From the NCBI GenBank assembly GCA_946811185.2, contig OX328106.1, positions 31,308,426-31,372,425 on the forward strand: a stretch of 64,000 nt of DNA, written 5' to 3'. The notes under the pieces were generated by a model. The model did not search any database. It was given only the letters and a program-made list of their open reading frames with translations, and had not been told where the DNA came from. The stretch is from Hippopus hippopus (taxonomy: Eukaryota; Mollusca; Bivalvia; Cardiida; Cardiidae). Position numbers and translations under genes: made by a program. The number at the start of each line of letters is the position of its first letter. Within the stretch, counting starts at the first letter, position 1. This document shows positions 11,315-21,880 of the stretch, one piece after another.

Positions 11315-12517
11315 GACTCTAGCTTTTTTATTTTGGTTGTTGTTGTTGTTGTTGTTGACTGTATAAAAAGAAACATACAGAAATTAGGACTCTCGCAGGC
11401 TGTCCCCAATGATTCCTTTGTCAACGGGCTATCCCTACATAATAGTTAATCAAGCAATATAAGAACTTCAAGTATACAAGTTTACAAAGTCGGAAGGCTT
11501 CAATTTCACCTAATTTAAACGAAAACAGTAAGAGGACAGAATATCACGTTTATGGACAGACGGATTGACAGACGGACGAACAGACAAATAACCTGATTCA
11601 GCTTTAACTACCCAAACCTTTTTTGTGTGGGGGGGGGGGGAGGGGTGCGGCAGAGACAAAGATACGATGAAGGGGGCTTGAACCTGTTAACCGACTGATA
11701 CACAGCATATGATATATTAATATTTCTCAAAACATGATATCGACTTTTCGAGTATAACTTTTCGACAAAGACAGGAAACTATCAACTAGAGAGAATCTTG
11801 GTATTTTGGTATCTTGGTCTAAAGCAACCATCGCATAAAAGTATACATTATCAGTTTTTATCGTGATGTCCAGACCCAGCGTTTACGCATTTACACTGAA
11901 CCTTCTTTTATTTGTTATCACTTGACACCTTTCCAAATGAATAAAAGACGACAAATATTTTAATCTTGGGGGACATTTAGAAAATTGTAGGATCTAAATT
12001 AGAAAATAACATGATGTCAGGGAAAACCCTCCAGACCCATATCGGTTGTTTGGAACAGCGAACTTACCACTGTCTGCTCTTATTGCAAAGAACACAATGT
12101 AAGTAGGCGTCCAGTAATATATTGAAAATATGAAAATTCCAACTTCTCTTATCCTTTACAGTGAACTATGTCGAAATATTCATTAATACATTTTCCTTCG
12201 CTAAGTTCTATCTTCGTTTTGGAACGGAGATGTGTTTCAGACCTTTGAAAAAGACACTGGACTAAGTTAATTTGGTTGAGTGGGTAATTTACCAAATAGA
12301 GCTTCACATAAATGTAATAGACAAATCAGTACGTCGGATAAACGGGTCGAGGCGTGTTTGCTTTCTGAGTCTGGCTGGCAGCGTGACTGTTCAGGTCGTA
12401 ACAATTGTGGGCTTGCCCAAGATGATCTCATTTAGCTATGCCTAAATGGCTTCATGCCGTCGAGGAAGCTGTTTCTGAATAGTGCCGAAAAGTCTTCATG
12501 TCAAAAATGTTTGCTTC
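11315..12517. other. No gene seen
   Basis: Includes a GTT repeat (about 11337-11357) and a G run (about 11630). Otherwise unrecognised. Confidence 0.5.
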
Positions 12518-12521
12518 TTAA

Positions 12522-12715
12522 CCCTTTGGCTGCTAGGCCCGACTCACGGACCTTTTGCGGACAGCGCAGATCGAGACCAGACTGCACAGAGCGTGCAGTC
12601 TTATCTTGAATCTACATTGTCCGATAAAGAGATTTTTTTTTTTTCTCTCTAAAATAATTCTGAAATACCATTTGTAGGGGTTTTACTATCGCCTTGAATT
12701 TTATTTAATTTAGTG
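12522..12715. mobile_element. MITE-C copy 4
   Basis: Reverse copy starting after TTAA at 12518-12521; hairpin loop variant ACTGCACAGAGCGTGCAGT; right end decayed. Confidence 0.8.
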
Positions 12716-12838
12716 AGAGAAATAATATTCTTTCGCGACGGAGAACTGTGGTTACATATCACCGTTCTTCTTTCCATCTGATATTAATAAATATAAAAAG
12801 GATGTCGTAGGTATAATGATACATGTAATATAAAATTG

Positions 12839-12948
12839 AATAATTAACTGGTTGTGTGTGATATTAAAAATCTGTCACTCGATTTGGATGCATTGCTATA
12901 TTCGGACTGTTTTTCAAGCGAATCACACGCAAAACTAGTTGATTATCC
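12839..12948. repeat. MITE-G, copy 2, shortened
   Basis: TTAACTGGTTGTGTGTGATA ... AACTAGTTGATTATCC, the same ends and ATCTGTCACTCG as copy 1; part of the interior is missing. Confidence 0.7.
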
Positions 12949-13494
12949 TTCAGTTATCAGGTCACTTTTTGTTCTCTAATCTTTTCAAATGATTGTCCTT
13001 ATTGTCAGTTGGACTAAAATCTAGAGTTCAGTAATTTTCAATATACGTCTAAGTGGTAGTAATATATCACAAAAAGTAAAAACTGCAGAACTTTTTATGT
13101 CGGCCTCGGATTAGCTTGCAATAGACAACCTTTGCAAAATGTTTAGCAAGCAATGTCTTGTTGGTGTTTTTCCCCCGCAATACTTTCAGTCTATTTCTAT
13201 ATAGAATATTCATTCACGACGATTATCAGTTTCCTGGGAAATACTGTCAGTGTTATCTGCAAAATTTGTGTTTAGCGGTAATACGTTAACATAGCAGTGA
13301 TACAGATTTGATGAAAAAGATCCCGGTAGAAAATATTATTATAGGACAGACGAAACGCAAGAATTGTTGATATGAACTGAGAAATTAAGGCATGGATTGG
13401 ATTTGCATATAGATAGATTTCTTCTTAGATTATACAAGCTGATACTTGTAACAGTTTTGGGGTTTCTTTCACCGCCAGGAAATAAATCCATCAA
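12949..13494. other. No gene seen
   Basis: Unrecognised AT-rich sequence leading into the minisatellite. Confidence 0.5.
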
Positions 13495-13612
13495 TCCCTT
13501 CCAGCGCCCATTTGGCTTTTCTAAACCAAAATGTATAGCCCTGTAAGTGCACTTTATGTCGACGCTCTGTATGCGTTATCTAACCTAAGTGTGTATTGCT
13601 GTGAGTGCTTCC

Positions 13613-13844
13613 TAACTCTTATTCTGCTAAATAACTAACATGTAACTTTCAAGTCAATAGTAAAAACCCAAACATTGCTATTTCAAAGTTTTTTTTTTTT
13701 TTTTTTGTGGGGGAAAGGGGTATTCTCCTCATCTCCTTATCGGACATTGAAGATCCAAGACAAGACTGCACGTTCTGTGCAGTCTGATCTTGATCTACAC
13801 TGTCCGCAGAAGGTCAGTGAGTCGCGATAAGCAGTCTAAGGGTT
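13613..13844. mobile_element. MITE-C copy 5, inside the 59-bp minisatellite
   Basis: Forward copy with minisatellite units on both sides. TTAA is degraded to CTAA and TTGA. A T-run and G-run expand the spacer. Confidence 0.8.
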
Positions 13845-14215
13845 GAGTCAGCGCTCTAAATGTTTTTACTAAACTCAAACGTATAAAACGATATGAGCGT
13901 ATCTTCTGTCAGCGCTCTGTATTCATTTATAAACCTAAAGTTTATCGCGCTATGGCTGCACGTTCTTTCAGCTCTCTGTTTGTTTTTACTAATCCAAAGC
14001 GCGTATTCTCAGCGGGCTGTATACATTTTCACTGACTCAAAGTTTATAGCACTGTGAGTATATCTTCTGTCAGCGCCATACATGTATCCTTTTCACTAAC
14101 CCGAACTTTATAACGCTGTTAGTGCACCTTGTGTCAGCGCTGTATATTTTCACAAACCAAAAGTTTATAGAAATGTGAGTGCATCTTCTTTCAGCGCTCT
14201 GTATCTTTTTACTTA

Positions 14216-14695
14216 AGGAATGGAGAGAATTTTCTTTTTTTCATGGAGGTATGAAAAAAAAACCTAATCACACTTTTGTATGAAACCGCTTTCATACAGT
14301 GTGATTAGGTTTTTTTTTTCATACCTCCATGAAAAAATAAAAATTCTCTTCATTCTTTATAATTTAATATTACAGACAACATTCTCCCGCGGAAATAATT
14401 CAAACTGCATTAATTTTCTTTATTTTCAAATCTAACGTTGGAGTTTCTAAAGCTCCTTCCACTCATATTTGTATGGCGCAAGAATACAATAGGGAAGCAG
14501 TTTCCAGATCCCCGATACTGAAAATTAACCAATAAAACGAAAGTAAATGAACACGGCAGTGTGTAGGACCCGCACTGAGTAACCTTCAGCGAAAGTAGTT
14601 CCGGCATAACGTGATTTTTTTTTCATGGAGCTATGAAAAAAAAAATCTAGCCAATCAGAACTCGCCAATATTCATGAAAACAACTGATATTAAAT
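14216..14695. mobile_element. Compound palindromic insertion in the minisatellite
   Basis: 14216-14359 is a hairpin with ~65-bp arms (AAGGAATGGAGAGAATTTTC; inner CACACTTTTGTATGAAA). 14356-14700 has inverted ends TATAATTTAATATTA/TGATATTAAATTATA and a second CATGGAGCTATGAAA motif resembling the hairpin's CATGGAGGTATGAAA. Confidence 0.7.
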
Positions 14696-16382
14696 TATAA
14701 CGCTGTAAATGCATCTATTGTCAGCTCCCTGTATATTTTCATTAACCCAAAGTTTATAACGCTATGAGTGCATCTTCTGTAAACGCTCTGTATGTTTAAA
14801 CTAACGTAAAACTTATAACGTTGTAAAAGCATCTACTGTCAACGCTCCGTATGTTTTCACTTGCCAAAATTTAATAACGATACGTGTACTCCTCTGTTAG
14901 CGCTTTTTGTGCTTTTACTAACCCAAAATTTATAACGCTATAAGTGCATCTTCTGTCAGCGCTCTGTGTCTTGTCACTTGCCTAAAGCTGATAGCAATAT
15001 AGGTGTATCTTCAGTAAGCGCTCTGTGTCTTGTCACTTAAATAAAGTTGATAGCGATATAGGTGTATCTTCTGTCAGCGCTCTGTATCTTTTTACTTACC
15101 CATAGTTTATAACGCAATAGTTGCATGTACTTTTCAGCTCGCAATATGCTTTGATTACACAAAGTTTATAACACTTAAAGTGCATCTTCTGTCAGCACTC
15201 GGTATATTTTCACTAACCGAAAGTTTATAACGCTGAAAATGCATCTTTTGTCAGCTCCCTGTATAGCGATATAAGTGTATCTTCTGTCAACACTCTGTGT
15301 CTTGTCACTAACCCACAGTTCATAGCGATAGAGATGTATCTTCTGTAAGTGCTCTGTGTCTTGTAACTTACCTAAGTTGATGGCGATATAGGTGTATCTT
15401 CTGTCAGCGCTCTGTGTCTTGTCACTTACCTAAAGTTTGTAGCGATATAGGTGTATCTTCTCTCAGCACTCTGTGTCTTGTCACTTACTTAAAGTTGATA
15501 GCAATATAGGTGTATCTTCTGTCAGGACTCTGTGTCTTTTCAACTAAAGTTGAAAGCGATATAGGTGTATCTTCTGTCAGCAGTCTGTGTCCTGTCACTT
15601 ACCTGAAGTTTGTAGCGAAATTGGTGTATCTTTTGTCAGAGCTCTGTGTCTTGTTACTAACCTAAAGTTGATAGCGATATAGGTGTATCTTCTGTAAACG
15701 CTCTGTGTCTTGTCACTTCCCTAAAGTTTATAGCGATAAAGGTGTATCTTCTGTCAGCGCTCTGTGTCTTGTCACTAACCTAAAGTTGATAGCGATATAG
15801 AGGTATCTTCTGTAAGCGCTCTGTGTCTTGTAACTTACTTAAAGTTGATAGCGATATAGGTGTATCTTCTGTCAGCGCTCTGTGTCTTGTCACTTACCTA
15901 AAGTTTTTAGTGATATAGGTATATCTACTGTCAGCGCTCTGCGTCTTGTCACTTACCTAAATTCATAGCGATATAGGTGTATCTTTTGTCAGCACTCTTT
16001 GTCTTGTCACTAACCTAAAGTTGATAGCGACAGAGGTGTATCTTCTGTCAGCGCTCTGTGTCTTGCCACTTACCTAAAGTTTATAGCGATAGAGATGTAT
16101 CTTCTATCAACGCTCTTTACGTTTTACTGGCCCAAACTTTTAAACGCATTGAGCGCATTTTCTGTCAATGCACCGTGTACACAAACTTTTCGTAATGCAC
16201 TGTGAGTGCCATTCCCTTCATTGCTCTGGATGCCTCAACCAAAATTAAGTGCAATGCGCATAGATAACATAGATCTTATGTAAGTGCTATTTATGCCTCT
16301 ACCAAACCAATTTTTAAAGCGCTGTCAGTGCATCTTCTTTCAGCACTCTGTTTCCATTCTTGATGTATCCGAATCTGAAAGG

Positions 16383-16460
16383 CCGGGGCAGTTAACTCAG
16401 TTGGTAACGCAGAGGCCTTGCAGCCAGGGGGCTGCTGTTTGAATCCCAAGCTGGCCAACA
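16383..16460 (+). mobile_element. tRNA-like SINE head
   Basis: TAACTCAGTTGGTAACGCAG followed by TGTTTGAATCCC resembles pol III boxes A and B. The stems do not fold into a good tRNA, so this is a SINE head rather than a tRNA gene. Confidence 0.55.
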
Positions 16461-16504
16461 TCTTTCACAGGGTGAGAGGATGATGCTTATGGGAATCGGT
16501 TCGC

Positions 16505-16625
16505 TTTTGAAAGAATGTAAAAAAGGATAAAGTACTGGTTCCAAGCAATTTCTCCTCTCCCTACAATGTTTTTAAAAGCAGTCTTCCTGAGAGTCGTAAA
16601 CTACGGAACTGTTTGGTAAAGAGTC
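16505..16625. mobile_element. MITE-D 3' part
   Basis: GGATAAAGTACTGGTTCC ... CCTACAATGTTTTTAAAAGC ... CTGTTTGGTAAAGAG. Confidence 0.6.
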
Positions 16626-17090
16626 TGTATGCCAACAGAGCACTAAATACCTTATGAAAGTACCCTGGAGTCATAAAAGCTTTGAGTGCTTAAGGCTTAA
16701 GATTTCTATTAATTTTATTACTTCATTGTACTCGAAATCTTCAACACTATGAGTAATTTTTGAAAGAGTTCTGATTAAAACCTGCTTTCTAAAATTCCGA
16801 AATGCTCAGCGGTTCCAACGCTTTCCTCAGGGTACTTAAAGTTCATGATCGTTATTGGTACTATCCTGAATTTTTCGTATTTCGTCGGTCTCTGATTGGA
16901 CCCTGTCAGCAGCACAAGTGTTTCGGCTTCTAGGGCAGCTTTGTTTAAAAAGGGAATTAAACTAAATTTGACCCAAATATTTTGAGGGTAAAAAAGTTGA
17001 TGATTTGTGGGGAAAAAACATAAGGACGTGGATATTTACGCACAGTATGGGGAAAACAACTAAACAAGTTATTTTAACAAAATTGCTTCT
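16626..17090. other. No gene seen
   Basis: Unrecognised sequence between repeat fragments. Confidence 0.5.
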
Positions 17091-17158
17091 GTTTGGACTC
17101 GAACATGCAATATTCAAAACCTCAGTCGGTGACTGTACCAACTGAGCTTCTAAAGCCT
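17091..17158 (-). mobile_element. tRNA-like SINE head fragment
   Basis: The complement reads AAGCTCAGTTGGTACAGTCA ... ATGTTCGAGTCC, boxes A and B of a tRNA-derived repeat. No SINE body follows, as MITE-D copy 2 lies on that side. Confidence 0.5.
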
Positions 17159-17191
17159 CCGATATGTTGGTGTGTGGCACTTGAATGGTGT

Positions 17192-17422
17192 ACTCTTTAC
17201 CAAACGACAAAATTTTAGACTTTTCCAAATTGGAAACATTTGCAGATGAAAACTTAAATGTATCTCAAATAATTAAATAGATCTATGTCATAGAAATGTT
17301 AGAAAACATTGTGGGAAAAGGAAAAAATATGGGTACCGGCATTTTTTCCTTTTCCTACAATGTTTTCAAAAGCTTTCTGAAGTTCTCACGGTCGTTTGGG
17401 TTTGGGATTGTGTGATAAAGAA
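17192..17422. mobile_element. MITE-D copy 2
   Basis: Forward copy, right TTAA at 17423-17426; core changed to AATATGGGTACCGGCATT. Confidence 0.8.
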
Positions 17423-17534
17423 TTAAATTCTTGATAATCAGTACATTTGCTATGCACGTACATTGCCCGCTTAATCAGTCAACGGCATCGTGCTCAGCCT
17501 CCTTAGAATTCAGATATGTGAGATAGAAAACACT

Positions 17535-17715
17535 GGTATAGGGTCAGAGCGTTGGCTCCTCACATCTAAGAGTTTCGGGTTCGAATCTCGTAAATGAGAG
17601 GGGTCAACCTTTTAAGCTGCCAACATCACTTCGCAAGTACTAGTTAAGGTTTCAGCGAACCAATCATCAAGAGTGATTAGTATAAGTTATAAAAACTTGT
17701 TTCTAAATGTTTATG
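17535..17715 (+). mobile_element. tRNA-derived SINE, third type
   Basis: GGGTCAGAGCGTTGGCTCCT then GGGTTCGAATCTCG at 17577-17590, then a body not shared with types 1 and 2. Single copy here. Confidence 0.5.
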
Positions 17716-18172
17716 AAATAAATAGGTTTACACTTAACTAAGCTAAGATACAAAACACTGACAAAAAAGAAACTAAACATTGTCGAAAGAGCAAATTACA
17801 TGATAAAGAAAAAAACATTCAGATAAAAAGATAAATACAAACCATTTATTCAAAAATAGGCCTACAGCATAATATCGAATTATCGAGACGGGTAGAAAAA
17901 TAAAATTTTGTCGTTTCTTCGTAGGGACAATACTAAAATGTAGATTTGATTGGATCAAAAAAAGAGAGATGAACTAAAAGCCCAATAGAATTGAGTATAC
18001 GTGAAAAGTTGCCGTAAGTGCAAACGACATTTTCCCAAACTAATTAGGAATGGATGTATTACTGGGCCTAATTTCGCGCCAATCCTCTAGGTACTCTCGA
18101 GTTTTGTGAAATGGTATTTCAGATCGACTTAATGATAGTGGTATGTGATAGGTTTTTATTAATTCTTTCGAA
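17716..18172. other. No gene seen
   Basis: Unrecognised AT-rich sequence; the 61-codon frame on the minus strand is uninformative. Confidence 0.5.
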
Positions 18173-18176
18173 TTAA

Positions 18177-18412
18177 CCTTTTACCAGGCTATTCCGCGAT
18201 TTTTTTTTTCCCACAGATTGGAAAAAGGATTTTGCAAAAAAAAGTAAGGAAGAAAGAATGAAATGTAGCTTACCAGCATTTTCTCCTTTTTCCCCCCACA
18301 ATATTTTCTATTTCGTCCTAGACACATTACGTTCCTTATGTCATAATTTATTCCTCTTCTGCATATGATTTTTTTTTTTGTGAACCTAAAATTTTGTCGT
18401 CTGGGAAAAAAA
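18177..18412. mobile_element. MITE-D copy 3, degraded
   Basis: TTAA at 18173-18176 and 18413-18416; CTTTTACCAGG at the left and TTTTGTCGTCTGGGAAA at the right; interior rich in A and T runs. Confidence 0.7.
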
Positions 18413-18489
18413 TTAAGTCTGTTTATCATCGAAGCTTTTTTTTTTTGTTGTTCTTTTTAAGGCTTTCAGTTCCATATTTATACGCTGCT

Positions 18490-18665
18490 TTTACCCTTTG
18501 GCGCCATAGGCGAAAATATTGGCTCTTGCAGACGGCAGAAATCAAGATCAGACTGCAGAGAACGTGCGGTCTGATCTTTGATCTATATGGTCCGCTTGTT
18601 TAGTCAAGCCAATAAGATCAAAACCTGTCTGATTTTCAGTTAATTGTATTTTTAGGTGTCGAAGT
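18490..18665. mobile_element. MITE-C variant copy
   Basis: Divergent subtype: hairpin ACTGCAGAGAACGTGCGGT followed by TGGTCCGCTTGTTTAGTCAA. The same tail appears at 36.46 kb, so this is a distinct subfamily. Confidence 0.6.
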
Positions 18666-18742
18666 GGTCGAGTTTATATATTTGGCGATAAAAGTGTTTA
18701 TATTTTCTGGTGCCCAGGCTTATAACTCAGCTCAGCTGTTTT

Positions 18743-18885
18743 CTATCCTAGGATAGATAATAGTTATTGCAACAAGACTCATTCTTATTTCAGCGCTTAT
18801 CTTTGTGTCGACGACTTTCATATATTGCAACAAGATTCGTTCCTATTTTACCGCAAATCATTGTGCCGACGACTTTTATATATAC
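18743..18885 (+). repeat. SINE-derived tandem units, left part
   Basis: Two ~58-bp units (about 18766-18822 and 18823-18880) of the form TATTGCAACAAG...GTGTCGACGACTTT. They match the middle of the tRNA-derived SINE seen at 42.7 kb and 28.8 kb. A third unit lies beyond the Tc1 fold-back insertion. Confidence 0.6.
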
Positions 18886-19691
18886 CCCTCACAAAAAGTT
18901 AAGCAACAACGAATTACCGCTGCACCAAAATTTTATTATTACACATATAGAAAATTTCATTGTATAAGTGTAATGAGTACTGAGTTAAAAACCAGTCCAA
19001 GCAATTCTATACTTCTATCAGATCATGTTTCTCACTTTCAGGCTTTTGAAGTAAGGCACTGTCTAAATCCACATGCAAAAAAGTGGTATACTACCCAGAT
19101 GTTTTAAAATCTCTAAAATTCGGTCAATCTGCATCCGCGACACAGTCAGTACACGGTGTGGCCACAGCACGAATACAAGCTTGAACTCTTCTGGGCATTG
19201 AACAGATCAAGCCGTCCAGCTGTTGTTGTGGAATATCCTGCCATTCCTGACTCAAAAGTTGTTCAAGGTGTTGGAGGTTCTGAGGCCTCACATTTCCATC
19301 AGTGACACGCCTACCGAGAATGTCCCACGCATGCTCAATTGGATTGAGATCTGGAGATCTTGCTAGCCACTCAAATTGCCCACAAGAGTTCAAGCTTGTA
19401 TTCGTGCTAATGGTGGCCATACCGTGTACTGTGTTGCAGATTGAACGAATTTTAGAGGTTTTAAAAAAACATCTGGGTGTTATACCACTTTTTTGCATTT
19501 GGATTTAGACAGTGCCTTACTTCAAAAGCCTGTAAGTGGGAAATATTATCTGATAGAAGTACGGAATTGCTTGGACTGGTTTGTAACTCAATATTCATTA
19601 CATTTATACCATGAAATTGTCTGTACGTGTAATAATAAAATTCTGGTGCAGCGGTAATATATTGTTGCTTAACTTTTTGTGAAGAGTATAT
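18886..19691. mobile_element. Fold-back Tc1/mariner derivative
   Basis: Two inverted arms of about 310 bp (18886-19197 and 19379-19691) surround about 180 bp of transposase-derived sequence. The ends read CCTCACAAAAAGTTAAGCAA and its complement near the far end, and are flanked by TATATA, fitting the TA target of Tc1/mariner. The arms differ by scattered substitutions and small indels. The structure suggests that a Tc1 3' end was duplicated in inverted orientation. Confidence 0.8.
19124..19498 (-). pseudogene. Tc1/mariner transposase C-terminal relic
   Basis: The minus-strand frame contains WLARSPDLNPIEHAWD at residues 44-59, the Tc1-type motif carrying the third catalytic acidic residue (E55), followed by a helix-rich tail to about residue 113 (DNA about 19160-19372). 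A full transposase is around 340 residues; the helix-turn-helix domain and the first two catalytic aspartates are missing. The first ~35 codons are read from the element's inverted arm and are not authentic transposase, so the ATG at 19498 is an accident. It lies mostly in the loop of a fold-back element and is non-functional. Confidence 0.8.
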
Positions 19692-19828
19692 ATATTTCAA
19701 CAAGATTTGTTCATATTTTAATTTCAATTATTGTGTCGACGACGTTTATATGGGAAAGCAGCCAGTGGCTTGCGAAGAATATAGTGCGAAGTACTGGTAA
19801 AAGGAACTGGTGGACAGCATTATTAGTT
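19686..19828 (+). repeat. SINE-derived unit and SINE body, right part
   Basis: The third ~58-bp unit (19690-19748) continues into SINE body sequence (GGGAAAGCAGCCAGTGGCTT), so the Tc1 derivative split a SINE that already had, or later gained, internal tandem copies. Confidence 0.6.
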
Positions 19829-19962
19829 GTACGGTCAGGTGGCAGGGGACTTGGAAACTTGTTCATGGCTGTGGTGAATCATGTCGTCCCGAGCCGAAGG
19901 CGAGGTGGCGACATTATTCGCCACAGTCGCGAAAAAGTTTCCAAGTCCCCTGCCAAATGACC
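19829..19962. repeat. Palindrome with ~60-bp arms
   Basis: TTGTACGGTCAGGTGGCAGG at the left is mirrored at 19905-19962 with a few mismatches, leaving a short GC-rich loop. It abuts MITE-M at 19972. Confidence 0.65.
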
Positions 19963-19971
19963 GTACAACGA

Positions 19972-20271
19972 ATTTATTATACTGCAAAATGTTACCATTC
20001 CAACGTGTGTTAAGCGAAATTTCCCCGTTTTATGGTCTCAAAAATTGAGTACGCTGACGAAACAGAATTTCCCTTCAGTGTGCCCCAATTCAATGAAAAC
20101 TGACGTCACTGAGAACTGAAGTCACTGAAACATAGTGTAGTCATGTATACGGGGCTCCCGAAAGGGAAACTGCTTTTACGTGGGTTTTGCCAGTGTACAT
20201 GATATATATGTACGAGGCATATTATCCAATCAGATCGCGAGAAATTTCTTTGCAGTATAATAAAGTTACAT
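19972..20271. mobile_element. MITE-M copy, ~300 bp
   Basis: The ends are inverted versions of AATTTATTATACTGCAAA. Internal landmarks are TGACGTCA-like sites and GAAATTTCTCGCGATCTGAT near the right end. Collinear on the opposite strand with the split copy at 9.1-10.1 kb. Confidence 0.6.
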
Positions 20272-20375
20272 GTAGGTACGCAGGTCGCCACGATATAACT
20301 ATGTAATGTTGAGAACGGCGTCAAACACTATACAAACCAATAATTGTCTGGTGGCCAGATTTCAGTTTGCTTTGG

Positions 20376-20680
20376 TCGCTTGATTGTTTGGTGTTTAGCG
20401 CCGTCCTCAACATCCACCATAGGCACCTATTCATGCGTGTCTGACGATTTTCAACCAGTACTTCGCACAGCACCCATTTGCGAAACCACTTGCTACTTCA
20501 CCATATTGACATCATCCAGACAATGTTTAGCAATGACAGAGGAATGGGCCTTGTCGCAATTACTATCATCATTCCTTAGTAAGATATCGGCAGAGCTAGG
20601 GTTCGAGCTTCCGACCTCTGGATAATAAAACATGTAGGTTACCAACTGAGCTGCTGTACTCGGTACTTACCCTTCCACCC
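20376..20680 (-). mobile_element. tRNA-derived SINE, type 2, divergent
   Basis: GTGTTTAGCGCCGTCCTCAA at the tail side; head side with GTTCGAGC and CCAACTGAGCTGCTG, the complement of a tRNA-like CAGCTCAGTTGG. Confidence 0.7.
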
Positions 20681-20710
20681 AGCCCTAATAATTCTCTTGC
20701 AAATCATATA

Positions 20711-20973
20711 TGGCTTGCAACACGCAAAAAGGGGCATTTGGACATTTACGTAAAGTGTCATCTCGGATCAGCCTGCGCAGTCCGCGCAGGCTTATCCGAG
20801 ACATAACTTCACGACTACATTAGATTTTGTCCTTTAGTAGACATGCGCAAAACAGAAAATTACATAAAAACGGAAAGTGTTGTTTCGGATTAGTCTGCGG
20901 GGATTGCGCAGGCTGATCCCAGATAACACTTTACGCAGATGTCCGAATGCCCCTTTTCACGTGTTGTAGGCCA
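20711..20973. mobile_element. MITE-A copy 2
   Basis: Same two-hairpin structure, inserted in a TATA-rich site (ATATA on the left, TATATA on the right). Confidence 0.85.
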
Positions 20974-21214
20974 TATATAATTGTGATGTTTGAAACTTGT
21001 TACTTGATTTCTAACATATTCGAGTACCTTAGGCAGCTTTTTAGATGAAGTGAAAACAAAACAAAAAGTAGAACGACCGAGGCACTGCGATTCCAAACCT
21101 GTTTTGGCCATAATATCTTGCAGAATATTGGGTAGTACACAGCCAAGATTAAGGTCTCTATTCACTAACCATTCTTTAAAACATTCGTAGTCTTATTCTC
21201 AACAGTTTCCTAAA

Positions 21215-21477
21215 TGGCTTGCATCACGCGTAAAGGGGCATTCGGACATTGGCGTAAAGTGTCGTCTCGGATCAGCCTGCGCACTCCGCGCAGTCTAATC
21301 CGGGACGGCACTTTACGACTACATGAGATTTTGTTCTTCAGTAGACTTGCGCAAAACAGAAAATTGCATAAAAACGGAAAGTGTCGTTTCGGATTAGCCT
21401 GCGCGGACTGCGCAGGCTGATCCGAAACGATACTTTACGCAAATGTCCGAATGGCCCTTTTCGCGTGTTGCAGGCCA
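21215..21477. mobile_element. MITE-A copy 3
   Basis: Complete copy in the same orientation as copy 2, 242 bp further on. The left end has GCATCACGCGT in place of GCAACACGCGA. Confidence 0.85.
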
Positions 21478-21751
21478 AATATGAAAGTACCATAATTTTC
21501 TGATTGGCAAAAACAGATGGTTTAGCCAATCAGAAGATGTGTTACTGCCGAAATCTAGATCAGACTTAGAATGAAATTAAGGATAGTTGGAGAATACGGA
21601 CCGTCACTGCTCGTTCTTTGCTGTCTGATTCTGATCTCTTTGTCTGCAACTGTTTTGAAAGATGCGCTTATTAGTTAAAGCATTAATGTAGTTTTAATTG
21701 TGTATGTTGAAGATTCCAATAAAAGTTAACTTATTTCCTCTGTATTTTCAG

Positions 21752-21880
21752 AAGGCCCATTCGCAAGAGTCAAACCCAGATGAGATCCTCCTGGAAAAGG
21801 TTACGAGAAAGAATACTGTTGTCAAATTACGAGAAAAAGTAGTTTCGTTATGCTTGGAATCAAGAAAAACTACAGAATGA
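21752..21880 (+). other. Possible exon behind a splice-acceptor-like site
   Basis: A pyrimidine-rich tract ending in TTTTCAG at 21745-21751 precedes 42 open codons that run to TGA at 21878-21880, inside a longer frame opening at 21698. The stretch is not part of any repeat family I recognise here and its composition is more balanced than its surroundings. The predicted peptide is charged (KAHSQESNPDE at its start) and resembles nothing I know. It could be a terminal coding exon of an upstream gene, a 5' UTR exon of the GPCR, or chance. Confidence 0.2.

Larger units (their letters stand above)
13495..16370. repeat. ~59-bp minisatellite, ~2.2 kb of units
   Basis: Unit of the form AGCGATATAGGTGTATCTTC, TGTCAGCGCTCTGTGTCTTG, TCACTTACCTAAAGTTGAT. 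About 35-40 units. Diverged at both edges, most uniform at about 14985-16090, which suggests recent expansion in the middle. Interrupted by a MITE-C (13613-13844) and a palindromic insertion (14216-14695). No ORF crosses it. Confidence 0.9.

Noticed and set aside
13495..16370. Hidden repeat-protein gene in the 59-bp array
   Set aside because: 59 is not a multiple of three and stops occur in every frame; no long ORF crosses the array.
16383..17590. tRNA genes at 16.4, 17.1 and 17.5 kb
   Set aside because: Box A and B motifs are present, but the acceptor and anticodon stems do not pair as in a functional tRNA. SINE heads explain them.
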